Below, piece by piece: positions 1 through 13,100 of a stretch of DNA of 64,000 nt; position 1 is the stretch's first letter; the number at the start of each line of letters is the position of its first letter. A model generated the notes under the pieces. The model saw nothing but the letters and a program-made list of their open reading frames with translations, ran no database searches and had not been told where the DNA came from. A program made the translations under genes and the position numbers. The DNA is taken from contig CM045759.1 of NCBI GenBank assembly GCA_025200525.1, positions 7,192,001-7,256,000 of the forward strand. Reading direction: 5' to 3'. The DNA is from Camellia lanceoleosa (taxonomy: Eukaryota > Streptophyta > Magnoliopsida > Ericales > Theaceae).

Positions 1-612
1 CGCGCAGAGGGTCCGAATAAATATACAATCCCAAATGAAAGAATATTACAGTCCGAAATATACAGTCCGAATAAATATAAAATTTCCTAATTAATTAACA
101 AATTAAACTAAGAAAGTTGTAAACTGGCATGCAAGCCAGGGACTGCCTTGCTTCTGATGAATAGTGTATGCTGGACTGCCTCGGGCGGAAATCCACTGGG
201 ATGCCCCAATTAGCCTCTGTTTGCAGTATTTCTCGAAATGCGCGCCAGACTCCGAAAAGTTGTTGGTCCTCGGTTTTGCTGTAACAGAGAGCAAGAAAAG
301 GGCATAGCAATGTATTTTCACAAATATATGCATGCTTCGATCCTCGTGCCATCAATCACGCATATCGATGCATGATGGCCGAGGAGTCAGATTGCACAAC
401 TCAATATGGGGTGAATGCAGACGAATGCTATAACAAAACCTAACTCCATCATGGGTAATCCGGAGTGTCGGTGACTTGGGAATTGAGACCCGTTCCGTCA
501 CTCGGAGTACGAAACGCACCTCGTTTCCCGTGCCCGGGCTAACGCCTATCCCAAACACGATGCAATATGCATGATATGCATGAAATGCAGCTAACAATGC
601 TATGAAAGTGAG

Positions 613-1190
613 ATGTCTCGAAATGCGTGCCTGCAGGCACGCAAATCGAGAAAATTCATGAATGCAATCTAAGATACAATCCGGTATGCACTATACTGGG
701 AAAATGAGATGAAAATGAGATGTCTCGAAAAGCGTGCACGCGGGCACGCAAACCGAGGCCATGATGTGAGGCGCAAATCGGATAAAACCGAAGTGCCTTG
801 AAGTGCGTGCACACGGGCACGTAAACCGAGGCGATGATGTGAAATGCAAATTGGATGAAACCGAAGTGTCTCGAAATGCGTGCCCACAGGCACGCAAACC
901 GAGGCGATGATGAAATGGAATGAAATGGCATACGGAATGCCACGATGGGCTTACACCAACATGGGAGAGCCTCAGCTCACTCACATAGGAGGCCGTCGGA
1001 TAAAAAAAGATGCCTCGAAATGCGTGCCCGCGGGCATGCAAACCGAGGAATGCATAAAAATGGCATACGAAATGCAATGATGGGCTTACGCCAACATGAG
1101 AGGGCCTCGGCCACACTCACATAGGCTGCCGAGAGACAAAAATGAAGTGTCTCGAAATGCGTGCACACGGGCACGCAAACCGAGGCATGG
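613..1190. repeat. Palindrome-bearing repeats in LTR, six copies
   Basis: The core GCGTGC-n-GGCACGC, preceded by CTCGAAAT and followed by AAACCGAGG, recurs with GCGTGC at 625, 732, 805, 878, 1022 and 1159. Spacing is 73 bp or about twice that. Each core is a near-perfect GC-rich palindrome in otherwise AT-rich DNA. The repeats lie inside the LTR. A regulatory or structural role is possible but not shown. Confidence 0.75.
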
Positions 1191-1599
1191 CCCTAAGGCA
1201 TGAATGACATCTAATGAGATGTGACATATGGCATATGGAAAATGCAAATTTCAGCAGCTAAAATGATGCACAAATAGCCCCCGAATTATGACAAAATTAC
1301 ACCCGATGCCCGAAATGCGATGTAATGCACCCTAAATGGCCTACAGCCTTACTAAACATGCATAATTGACACATGAAATGTAAAACAGTAGCAAGGCAGC
1401 CCCTAAAATAACATTTTTTCAGTACAAAGCGAGGCTAAATAATTACCACAAGTATGGTAAAAATAACTTGCAAAAATGGGGAAAAAGAGGGGAATTACAA
1501 AGCAAATAGTATATACAATGCTCAAACCAAAAAAAACAGTTCTATAACATTAAAGAGGGACCAGAAATATGCATATTTACAAGAGATGAAATCCCCCAA

Positions 1600-2400
1600 T
1601 TCAGTGTGTAGATATGAGAAACAAAGCATGCAAAATAATGTGCCAAAAGGGGCTATAACATGAGGTACCATAAGCATACACCAAAAAACTTTGGACCCTT
1701 GACAAAAAATGAAGAATGGGCCAAAATGAGACACTTTCTAAGCCTGATGAAGGCTGAATACAGGAGCTAAGCAAGCCTAACAAAGCATGCAATTTTACGG
1801 AATTAAAGAGGATATTACATGAAGTACCAAAAGAATTCACCAAACAACTTTGGACCCTTAACAAAACATGATGAGAAGGCCAAAACAAGCCTCTTTTCAG
1901 GCCTGATGGAGACCCAAAACAGAAGCCAAATAAGCTCAAAGAGGCATGCAAAATAGGAGTAGAACATGAATTCAAAGCAAGTGACATGTAGAGTATGAAA
2001 ACCAGGTTGAGCCCTTCTTCAATGTTGAAGAGGGGCTCAAAATAAGCACAATATCAGTTCATTAAATACTCCAAATCAGATCACAAATAGGCCAAATGAA
2101 TCATGCAATTTTACGGTAAATTGGAAGAATTACAAAGAAAGTGTATGATAGAGAGGCCAAACATGGTTGAGCCCTTCTTCAATGTTGAATAGGGGCTCAA
2201 AATAGGCCCACACACAGTATATACCAGGCTCGAAATCAGATCACTCAAAAGCCAAACAAAGCATGCAAATAATGGCATAAAGAGTGGTATTGAAAGAGAT
2301 GCATCATGGAGACACCAAACAGAGTTGAGCCCTTCTACAATGTTGTAGAGGGGGTCAAAATGAGCCTGAAATTAGTAGGGGTCGGAGCCCAAAACAGAAA
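1600..2400. repeat. Degenerate tandem repeat of about 159 bp in LTR
   Basis: The marker GCATGCAA (or a one-base variant) recurs at 1626, 1785, 1944, 2101 and 2261, so the period is 157-160 bp over five units. Three later units also contain a hairpin (GAGCCCTTCTTCAA paired with TTGAAGAGGGGCTC) near 2009, 2170 and 2326. The units have diverged, so this is an old array within the LTR. Confidence 0.7.
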
Positions 2401-2819
2401 GAAAATAGGGTAAAGAATTGATCCAAGAAAATGCTAGAAAAAGGGAATTAGAAGCTTACCCTTGGAGACGAGCCTTTTGTGACTTCTTGGCTTCAATTTG
2501 TTGATTCTTAGCCCTTGAAAAACACTTATTTGCTGCTGGAATGGAGGTGATGATGGTGAGGCTTAGGGTTGATGAAGGAATGGCCTAGGGGCTTCAAGGT
2601 TTTTAGGGTTTTTGGTTATGGAAATGGGAGCTTTTGGAGAGGGGCTTTTGAGATCAAATCTTCTAACCCTAGGGAAGGAGCTGTCCAGCCCCTTAAATAG
2701 GCAAGAAAGGGTGTAAAAGGGGAGGGAAATGGAGGCAAGCTTTCCCTCCCAAAATATCCCCCGGAGGGTTGGGATATTTTGAAAAATATCCGGACAGCTG
2801 TAAAGAGGTGAAAAGCAGA

Positions 2820-3210
2820 AAGCTGGCCGGCCAGGTGGTTTTCTGGAAGGTGGCCGGCCGGCCACCCCAACTGGTCGGCCATGGCCCAAAAATGAAGTCA
2901 AGAATTTCTGGCCGACCACCATGTTTTAAGGTCCTCCCAAGTGTGTAGAATAAGGCCCCAGGGTTGGAATCTGGCAACACTGAAACAAGAGTCACAAGAT
3001 AGAACTTGAAGGAGAGGCTCAAAAATGAAATTCACAATTACTGGCCGACCACCACTTTTTGGTGTCCTCTCATGTGTGTAGAACAGGGATCCAAGGTTGG
3101 AATTTGGCAACATTGAAACAGGATTCACAACATTGCATTTGAAGGAGAGGCTCAAAACTGAAAACCACAATTACTGGCCGACCACCACTTTTTGGTATCC
3201 TCCCATGTGC
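2820..3210. repeat. Tandem repeat of 133 bp with GGCCGACCACCA marker
   Basis: GGCCGACCACCA occurs at 2910, 3043 and 3176, exactly 133 bp apart each time, with recognisable flanking similarity (GGAGAGGCTCAAAA, TTGGAATNTGGCAACA). A GC-rich palindrome (GTGGCCGGCCGGCCACC-like) lies just before the array near 2850. The same palindromic sequence is seen in the LTR of element A near 35435, suggesting a shared upstream LTR segment. Confidence 0.75.
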
Positions 3211-3875
3211 CCTCATCACAAATATGTAGTCCCGGCTCGAAGAAAATACCCCTAGGGTGTTCAACATTGGCCCGGAAGTGAGCAAAACGGGCGCCGGAGG
3301 AGCGAAACTGATTTTCTGGAACAATTGCTAGCCTCCTACCCTCCAGTGATCTTCCTAGTGTTGAAACAGAGGCACCTGCCAAAATTGAACAAAAACCGAT
3401 GCAAAATGAATGCTCGGGGCCCAAACCGTGCAGTTCGGAGTCCCGAAAATGGGTCAGAGAGGCACCGAAGTGGCGTTGACGCCACGGTGGGCATCGAAGG
3501 CCCCAGTGTCCCCGGTATGATAAAACAGAGGTGCATGCCAAAACCGAGAATCGGAGATGGTTAGGCGGTCCCGAGCCGAGGCACGGCTTGACGGCTCCAA
3601 ACCGAACCGGCTATGAATGGGCAAAATGGCCTCACCACGAATGTAGCCACGGCCACCGAGAGATAGCCTCTGAGGACCACTCCTCCCCGCAGAAAGAAAA
3701 AGAAACCGAGCCTGGTTATCGCAAAGAGACAAGGCATGAGAAGAGTTCGGAAGTCCGGAGGCAGGGCGCACGGCCGTGACTCTGAGACTTCTGAACGAGC
3801 ACAATATGCAACATCACCGAGCGCTCAATCGGTGACGTCTGAGTCTTAAGGTCGGTCAAAAATGGGGTGTCTACA

Positions 3876-4298
3876 ACTATTCCTACTCTTTGATGTGATA
3901 AGCTTTCTGCTATTTCCCTTGCTTCTAATCCTGTTTTCCATGCACGGACCAAACATATTGAAATAGATTATCATTTTGTTCGAAAAAAGGTTCTTCAAAA
4001 GAAACTTCAAATTCGCCATGTTACTTCATCTGAGAAGATAGCTGATATTTTTACTAAGCCATTGTCTGTCTCTTGGTTTCATTATCTGCAATCCAAGCTT
4101 CTGGTGACTGTTGCCCCATTTAGCTTGAGAGGGGCTGATGAAGACTTAACACAACAGTCCAAGCAGTTCAAGGCTGCAGCTACTGTAGCAGATCAAGTAG
4201 ACTCCAACAGAACACACAGTGCAAAAGAAGTGCAAGAGCAGCAGTCCATGAAAGCTGACCAAGTGCAGACTTGTATGAAGGTGTATCACAAGCCATGA
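3876..4298 (+). pseudogene. Copia pol remnant: RNase H C-terminal part
   Basis: Reading from 3882 gives the end of a Ty1/Copia RNase H. Recognisable motifs are CD-n-S-A-n-SNPVFHARTKHIEID, HFVR, LQIRHV, IADIFTKPL and HYLQSKL, followed by a tail ending in TGA at 4296-4298. These are the usual C-terminal motifs of Copia polyproteins, where the last catalytic region of RNase H is followed by the FTK-PL segment. The codon before the CD motif is TGA, apparently a decayed Trp. Everything upstream is displaced by the LTR ending at 3875. Reverse transcriptase and integrase are not in the window, so this is a fragment. Confidence 0.85.
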
Positions 4299-4460
4299 GT
4301 TGTGTAACATCTAAGCAGTTCCCTTTTATTGTATACAGTTAGTTTGTTTGAAAGATTAGTTAGTTTGTTAGATGGTTAGTTACAGATCTGTAAGTTTATA
4401 TAATGTGATAGTTAGATCAATAATAAACAAGATTCAGTCTTCTTTCACTCCTATTTAATA
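4299..4460 (+). mobile_element. Likely 3' end of the Copia element (LTR portion)
   Basis: Directly after the Copia stop codon there is a T-rich stretch with several TTAGTTAG-type repeats and an AATAATAAA polyadenylation-like signal near 4419, as in short Copia LTRs. I cannot place the LTR boundaries because no second copy is present. Confidence 0.4.
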
Positions 4461-6740
4461 TTATAACGTTATGTATGTTTGAGTTAAAGACAGTTGAAAT
4501 TTTAAAATTAAAATAAAATTTAAAAATTACAATTAATTTTTATATAAGTTGGTTGGCCTTTTGACCTAGCTGATAGGATGAATCGTTTTCGATTTGACTG
4601 ATTCGCTGATTTAATAGTGATTTCAGCAGTTTTATCAAAATATATTCGATAGATTTGTTTGTTTTGAAATAAATTAAAGATTGACATAATTAAAGACTAA
4701 ACGACTGAGATTGCTTGATTCGAAATAAACTTTCTACCCAAACAGTTGTTAACTTTTATTTTACACAATTTCACAACAGGAAAAAAAAAAAAAAAAAACT
4801 GAGTTATTTCACTTATATTATATAAGAAAAATGAGATTTTTAGAGAGAAACTTTCTAGGAGCTCTAAACCATCATTCTAAAATCATTGAATTTTCTTAAT
4901 TTTAAACAATTAAGAAAATTTTTATTAGCTAGTTTCTATTTAATTTTTATTTTACAATTCTACATCGAGAAAAGAAGAAAAAAGTGAATTGTTTCATTTA
5001 CATAAAGAAAATCTTATACTTTCATTTATATAAACAAAATGAGATTTTTAGTGAGAAGTCGTATGATCAATATCTCATACTAATTTTTTTGATTTTCTTA
5101 ATTTTAAACAATTAAGAAAATCTCGATTGGTTAACTTTCATTTAACTTTTATTTTACAATCCTAAATAGAGGTTTTGATTTTAAAAATAATCTTGTATGA
5201 GATTTTAAAACTCTCATAACATCTCTCCTTAAAAGTATTCTTTTGTAAAATATATAGATATATCGATAATCTCGACGTCACTCTTATTGCTCCTTAATAC
5301 AAAAATTATGAGATAATTATGATAATTTTAAATTTGTATTTAAAACTTATAAGTCATGGGATAGATTGTTGTAATTTTAAATTTATATTGTGTCAATTTT
5401 AAATTTAAATTAATAGATTGATTCTATATTTAGTGACAGTTAAATTTTAATAAAATAAAATTTAAAAGTTTTAATTAATTAATTTTGTGTAAGTTGGTTG
5501 GTTTTTTGACCTAACTGATTAAGCTAAACCGTTTTTAGTTTGAATGATTTGTTGCTTTAATCATGATTTTAGCTAATTTATATGTTATAATGATTCTTTT
5601 TTACTCATTAAATTTTAAAAAATTCCTTTAATTATTTCCCTTTGAAAAACCAATATGACAATTTTTTGAAATTCATATATTTTTATTCTAAATTATTGAA
5701 GTATTAGAATTATGTCATTTTTTTTTTATAACAAAGCATAATTTTAATTATTAATTATCAATACAATAATTTTAATATATCTATAAATAAAGAAACATTT
5801 GAAACAAAACCGTTAAACTTATATATAAAATTTTATTTATAAGAGAAAAAATATAAAAAAAATTAAATATAATTATCGTATTTTTAATAAATAACATATT
5901 ATTTTATTAGGTGCATAACGTAAGTGATAGGTTAGTTTTTATAATATGCAAGATATTATAATGGTTTTAAAACATTGATAATTGACTTTCTAAACGGCTG
6001 ACATATAATATTGTACTTCAATTTGTTTTCCCTCCAGTTAAAATTCTAATTTCACCACTTCAGCAAACCAAATATTTGCGGGGTTCTGATGACTCACGTC
6101 CAGTTAAAATTACATGTTGATCACCCCTCAAAGCTTTTTTATTTTTTATTTTTATTTATTTTTATTTTTGTGTGTGTGGGGACAAAAATAGAAGGGTTTG
6201 ACTTCTCTTATATTAAGGATTTAACTTGAGAGAGTATTTAGATTTAGAGTTGGTTTGGAATGTTCTAAAAAAGTGTATTTTTTAACTTATTAGCGTATAT
6301 GGGTTGGATTTGAGTTGAGTTTGATGTGATGTGTTAGAGAGGTGATGTGATTTAAATAAGATGATGTGACTTAAATAGGATAGTGACTTTTTGACTTTTT
6401 GTATTATTTAGGTTATGCCAAACTTGGTCTTAGTAGGTCCATTGTGACCTGATTTCAGTGATTCAAATCATTCAATTTTTAAAACTCATTGAGAAAAATA
6501 TTCATGTAAAAAATAAGATGATTGGATTTCTGTTGTTATATATTTAAATCATATTTGTCTTTAAAAAATAGACGGCTATTCTTGATATTATATTTGCCAT
6601 CAATTTAAATGTGATTCAAACATATAAATACTGAAGTGTAGTCATTTCGATTTTTTACATCAATATTTTTCTCAACGAATATTACAAAATGAACGAATTA
6701 GATCACTGAACTTGCAGTCATAACAGACCTATTAAACTTA
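4461..6740. repeat. AT-rich spacer with direct duplications
   Basis: No gene is seen. A segment at about 4489-4630 (TAAGTTGGTTGG, TTTTGACCTA) recurs diverged at about 5440-5583. Two adjacent copies of a roughly 200-bp unit lie at about 4800-4980 and 4990-5170. Each contains an inverted repeat, TTTTCTTAATT-TTAAAC-AATTAAGAAAA, near 4890 and 5091. The rest is low-complexity AT-rich DNA. Confidence 0.5.
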
Positions 6741-6750
6741 AATACTCTGA

Positions 6751-7002
6751 TGGTGTTTGGGAAGTGAATTTTTATGTAGATTTTATTAGATGTAAGTTTT
6801 TATGAGATAAATTTTTTTTGATATTTGGGAAGATAGTTGGGTTTTTATGTGGTTGGATGTGATGTTTGTGAGAGAAAAAGTGAAATGATTATGGGGTTGG
6901 ATGTGATATTTTGTTTGAATGTGTTTTTTTTGATTTTGTAAAACTTTTATCTTTTAATGAAAAAAATAAAAAAAAATTTGGAAACTTGCTTCCCAAACAC
7001 CA
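6751..7002. mobile_element. Short MITE with 14-bp perfect terminal inverted repeats
   Basis: TGGTGTTTGGGAAG at 6751-6764 is the exact reverse complement of CTTCCCAAACACCA at 6989-7002. The 252-bp element has no coding capacity. I could not fix a convincing TSD, so the superfamily is left open. Confidence 0.6.
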
Positions 7003-8049
7003 CCTCTATCAAATTGAATTCGTAACATGAGAGAAGCAAAACGAAATAAAAAAATGCATATCATTATAAAGTAAATTTTGCGGTAAATATGCCATAGGAA
7101 TTCATTATAGAAGAACCTTCCAAACAGGGATGGACCTATGTTGGGAACAGGCCTCACGTGCCTCCTCAATTTTGGAATTTTTTTTTACATAGGTATGTGC
7201 AAAATGATTTAAAAATAAAAAAAATATATAGAAAGAACACTTAGAATGATTTTTTTAATGATATTTTTAAAATTATAAAAATAATATTAATTGTTTTAAT
7301 TGAACATAAAAAAATTACAAGTCACGTGATTATGCATGAAAATTTTGTGAAAAAAAGTTTAATACAATGATGATATTGTATTAACATTGATATGCAAATA
7401 TAGTTAATTCTATCTATTATGTAAATGTGAAAGTTATTGATTGTTAAATATATTTGACAAGTAAGTTTCTCGATGTATTGTTTTACTACTCATTAATGAT
7501 ATCATATGTCGATGAGGATGCAATAGCATTGTAATACTGAATTTTTTTTAAAAAAATTTTGTATAAAAATTTTATTTTCATATTATTATATAATCTATAA
7601 TATAAGACTTATATACAATATTTATTTATATTATCTATAATCTACTAGTTACAAATAATGATCATATTTTCGATTATGGTATTTCTCGAGATCAATTGTA
7701 AAATATATATTAAAAACTTTTGTCATAAATATTTAAGATTTTGTACTTAATATTAACTTTTAAAAAAATATTATTATCTTATAAATAAAAGCTTCAAAAT
7801 TCAAAATTAATAAGTACTCTTCTGCCAATGCTTCCAAACCTCAACCTTGTTGTTGGAGAGAATTTAGGTGTATGGCAAAACAATCAAGCCTACAGAGTTG
7901 TAGGCTTGATATACACAACACATACCAATTCCGCTTACATTCATATATATATATATATATGCACACACACACAACACACCAAGTTATGAGAAATCTATCT
8001 CAAGTTCACTTCACAACCATCAAAATGACTTCTTCCATGGGGACTGGAG
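7003..8049. other. AT-rich spacer and 3' flank of the membrane protein gene
   Basis: No protein-coding gene is supported. The part next to 8050 must contain the 3' UTR of the minus-strand gene, but no polyadenylation site can be fixed. An AT/AC microsatellite lies at about 7944-7975. Confidence 0.5.
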
Positions 8050-10077
8050 TCATTTCCTTCTGTAGTATTTTCGCTGCCTTCGCTCTCGTCCATAGACTAT
8101 CCATAATACCAGTGACAACATCACAGCAACAGAGACTACTGTGAACCCGACGTATATCCATCTAGTCGATTGCCTCATACCGGGACAATAATTTCGACTA
8201 ATATCATCAAATGTCGTCTTCACATATGTGGAGTCTACTAAATCAACCAGGAATGGACTGTAATAATACAAACCGTAGCTGACGTTTAATGAGGCGGTCA
8301 GGTCATTGTAGCCCATAGGAGTAAGCCGGCCCAGCGTCGTACAAATCCCAGATGTCGAAACCTGACAGGTATAGTTCTTCCACACCTGCATGAAGAAGAA
8401 ATTTAGGTCATGTTTGTTTGGGTGGACATGAGTTTGGGATTAGACTAATAGTCCAATAAAATTATTAATTCGATATTTAGTTAAACAATTAAAGTACGGG
8501 CTAATAATCCATCTGGATATGGTATCCCACATATGATGAACTATTCAATCCCACAGAAAGGGGTGTGATATAAATTGAAAGACTAAATCAAAGTCTGGAC
8601 TATTAGTCCTTCTTATAATCCTAACTCAATCCAAACATAATATATGATGCATAATCCAAAGGATTCGTAATCCTAAGACTATTAGTTACGGAAATGCTAA
8701 TCCAACCTAATTCAATCCGCCCAAACGAACATAGCCTTAGTCTCATTACTAGAGTTGCTCATTCTCCTGTGTGTCTAAGACTACTTCAATGAGCTTGTAA
8801 TATATTTTTGAGAAATCACAAAAGAAATCCCATAATTTGAGCTCAGTAACAAAATAAATTCCGAGTTTTCAATTTTATCAATTTAAATTCTAGTTTTTTT
8901 ATTTGTTTTCAATCTAGGCCGTGTGCATATTTTTGTTAAACAAAATTGTCAAAAAAAGTGTAATTTGATCATTAAACTCAATAGAAAAAGGTGTTTTAGA
9001 CATTTTTCGTACAACTGTAATGAGTTTAATAACTCAAAATATATAGATTGTTCAGATTGAAAATAAATCAAAATATTAAGATTTAAATTGATAACATTAA
9101 AAACTTATGATTTATTTTGTTACAATACAAGACTCAAATCTTGTATTGTTCTTTTTTTCATTTTTATTTTTTTATAAATTTCCCCTATGATATTTTCCTT
9201 GTAAAACTTAGTGTAAAGCATGAACACTTTAAAAAATGTGGGGTGCTTGTGTCAAAAACTTTCTGACACGTATTAGACATTGTTAAATATATCCTAATAT
9301 TTTTTAAAATTTTAGAGTCAGAACACACTTTTAACCCTTGGGGGACGTATGATCACTAAATTTAAAATACAAAGATAAAAGAAAAGAAATGTAGATTTAT
9401 ATTTTTTAATCTCTTTATTTAAAGAAATTAGTATTATGTTATATTTTAGTATCTTTGAATAACAATTCATATATACATCATGATTATATATTTTGTGCGT
9501 ATTCTTCATATGTGTCCAATATTTTTTTAAAATTGTCGTGTTATTTTGTTAATATTGTATATTTGTCATATCAAGTATCTATGTTCAAGGTTCTTAGCAC
9601 ATAGTTAAACCCAATTTAGGAATTCTCATCTTTCTTTTATAATCTCCCTTGGACTAGATGCTTCTTTCTAAATGAAATGGGAAGTATGGGAGGAGAATGT
9701 TATTTTCGTAACATTGAAATTACACTTGCATACATTCATCATGGAGTTAAATTAAGAATGTTCAGTTTGTAACTATTTTGATCTGATTAAGGAAGAGTCA
9801 TAAGGTGAATTGTAAGCCCTTGATTGGATCAATCGATGAAATAACTTCTCTAAAAATGGCAATGTGCCTACATACATCTTGTTGTCTCTGGTACCAACGG
9901 TAACTAAAGCCTCGTGCATTAGGTCGCGTTTATATATTTATTTATTTTATAATAAAGATGTCAACCTAAACATAGTTATCTAAATTCAAAACCTAGCACA
10001 TGAGTTATTTTCAAGGTAGGTTTCTTTGGTGGCTAAAATTTAGCAAAAAATCAATAGTCCCACCCTTGAAGAATTTG

Positions 10078-10129
<52 letters not shown>

Positions 10130-13100
10130 CCCTGTTGGAAGAAAATAATGGAAATTTTCTATATAAACACAGTATGCTTAATTAGATATTACATTAGTAT
10201 ATTACCTTTGTTGCGTTCGTAAAGTTGACTTCACCAACTTGACATTGTCGATCAGTAAGGTTTAAATTGAATGGGTTGCAAAGAAGAGGCATCAATGGAC
10301 CAGATTGATTGAAGTATAGAGGCGTAGCATCGGGAGGCCATTGGGCATTGTAGACATTGGTGATAGCGGTATTAGATATATTGACAAGTGCGAAGGAGAC
10401 GCTCTTAGTCCCTGTCAATATTGCTTGGGCAAACTGATCATTTGCTCTTGGGATTATGTTTTCAAGAGCTGAATTGGCAGTTGGGTTCTGAAGCCACTCA
10501 TCCATTGCAACACATGTGTCTGCAACCACACTGATATATAAAGGAGATGAAACATTAATAGGAAGTTTTTTATTTTTAAAGATAAAATTAGCCGAGATGT
10601 ATAATTTTACAAGCATTGACATATTGCATAAAAGATCCAACAGATATAGCAAGTTCAAACACATTTTTATCAGGCAACATATCTTTAAAAATAAGAGAGA
10701 AAAATTGTGACAAACCCATCACCTATTATACTTTTAATCCTTTTATTTTGAATGTGCTTATGTGATTAGTGTGAATTTGGATGCTAATTATGTGTTTAAT
10801 GTGATTTTTGAATTCATATCTGTTAACCATAGAGATATCTGTTGTGATTTCTATCATAACATGAAATTAAAGGCCTTAATGATGTCAGAAATCAAAATTA
10901 AGTCGTTTACTGTAATTGGCATAATTTTTAGAGTCTAATGAAGAGTTTGATTAAAATTTGATTCAGTTTAAATTAATTAGATTAACTCAATTTAATTAAG
11001 TTTGTTTGATTAGCCTTAAGCTCTAATTAATTAGCTTAACCTTTGATTAGTGTAATAAGTTAATTAAGCCTATATATATGTTAAGTTGAGAGTTTAACTC
11101 CTATTTTTACACTCAAAAATCTAAGGAGATGCATTCTAGAGAGAGAGAGAGAGAGAAAGGGAGAGTTCATTTAGAGAGAAAGAGAGAAAGAAAGAGAGAG
11201 AGGGTTTGATTTTGAAGTTTTGGCTTGAAGATTGGAGAATTGAGTAGAGGAACTCAAGAATTGGCTAATAGAAGTGTTATCAAAGACCTTAAGTAAGCTT
11301 TTGAATCTTAATTTGTGAGATTAAGTCATCAAAGATGCGAATCCAAGAAGATCATATAATTAAATACAAGAAATGAGCTAAAAATGAAGAATTTGGTGCT
11401 AATTCATGCATGCATGCATAATTTTGGTTAGCTTCATCATTTTAAGCATGATTCATGTCATTTAAGCTTGAATTGAAGTTATATCATCCATGCATCCACG
11501 ATTGATAAGGTTTTGAAGTTAAATTCTACGTCTTGGGAGTTTTGGGAAAGAATTTGAAGCTAATTGGGTCATGCATGGTGAATTCATAAAGTTTTGAGTT
11601 TTGAATTTGTAAATTGATTTTGTATCCATGCTTATGGTTGTATATTTGAAGATAAGAGCATATCATGCAAGCTTTCACACTTTGAATACATGTGTTGAAG
11701 TTCAAAATCAATTTTGGAAAACTTAGAATTCAACTGCATCACTCGAGCGAGCAAGTTGTCGCTTGAGTGCACATATCATGCATTTAGTATGTTTGCAGAC
11801 ATTTGTAGTTGGCTCGAGCGACCGCCTTTTATTTTTCATCTTGGCTCAAGCGATCATCGAGTTTATATTTAGACCATTTAGTATTTTTGCAGACCATGTG
11901 ATCCGCTTGAGCGACCATTTAGTATTTTAGCATATTTTGAAAAGTCATATTATGTTCATAATTCCGTTCTCATTCCTTTTTGAGCATGCTTAGGAATAAA
12001 TTGAGCATTCTAAATGAATTAATGAGTTTGAATAAAGCCTAAGATAATTGAATAAGTTAGAGAACGACTAGCTTAAGCAATATGAGTCAATATATGTATG
12101 TATTATGAATTGTGTAGGTTCATTCGCGAAGCTGTATCAGTAACCAAATCATTGTGGGTAATATCTTAGTAAATATATTTTTATGTATCTTATTTTCTAA
12201 ATGAAACTAATGTGGTAAGTTTTCTGAATTTATGATTTTGTGTTATGAATGAGCCTTCTATCTGTCTGATTCATGAAAGATCTGTAAATATGATTAACAA
12301 TCATGAAAGCATATGATAGACCAGAGGTCATTCTGTATAAATGAAATGGACCAGAGGTCGTTCTATATATCTGATGAAATGGATCTAAGGTCATTCTGAT
12401 TATCTGATTCATTGTACATCTGATAAGTCTAAATATATGTTATTTATTGATCCAATGGTCATTTTACAACTGTAATTGAATAGACCCGAGGTTGTTATAC
12501 TCGAGGTTGTTCCGACAAATATGATTTGTTCTGCTTTGTATCTTTGTATAAGTTAGATCCGAGGTCATTCTATCATATACTAGACCTAAGGTTGGTCCGT
12601 TATGATACGAAACTATTACAAGAACGATTTTATTTGAATATTAGAACTTATTCATATAACCTCTTTACTTTGATGTTATTCACTAGGTTTTCGCTCACTC
12701 CATTATATATATATATATATATGTAGAGGAACACCGAGTTTTTATGGAGTCAACCAAGGATGCCTCACACACGAGGCTTTGTCTTTTGATTTTCTGTTTT
12801 CTTTTGTTGGTCATGCTTGACCATGTTTGTATATAAGTTATGGTTTTTGTATGACTATATTATATGTATGATCTTGGATATATGAGATTTTTTATGTATG
12901 TATGGGTGTAAGTTATTATTAGATATATAAGATGTTTTTATTCATGCTAATTATGCATAAGCTCATTGGACAATTTTATATTTCTACTTCCGCTTCTAGT
13001 CCGATATAATTAAATATGATTTGATTTATGTCTGAAGGTCGTAGGTAATCTCAGGATTACTAACTGGTTATGATCTTATCCTCTAGGGGCGGGTTTGAGT

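Larger units (their letters stand above)
1..3875 (-). mobile_element. Partial long LTR of a Gypsy (Tat-like) element
   Basis: The right-hand end is TGTCTACA at 3868-3875. Read on the minus strand, the LTR therefore starts TGTAGACACCCC followed by TTTTTGACC, the same start as the LTRs at 50751 and 63693 and the solo LTR ending at 21904. It runs off the left edge of the window, so its full length exceeds 3.9 kb. It is packed with internal repeats, annotated separately. It interrupts a Copia RNase H coding sequence directly at 3876. The matching left copy of the expected TSD (ACTAT, 3876-3880) lies outside the window. The many short ORFs here are not supported as genes. Confidence 0.8.

Noticed and set aside
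1..3600. Many minus- and plus-strand ORFs of 60-140 codons, some Cys/His-rich
   Set aside because: The sequence is LTR with GC-rich palindromes and tandem repeats; no conserved domain, and the frames follow the repeats.
7872..8144. 90-codon plus-strand ORF overlapping the last exon
   Set aside because: It is antisense to the well-supported last exon, and its middle is an AT/AC microsatellite.
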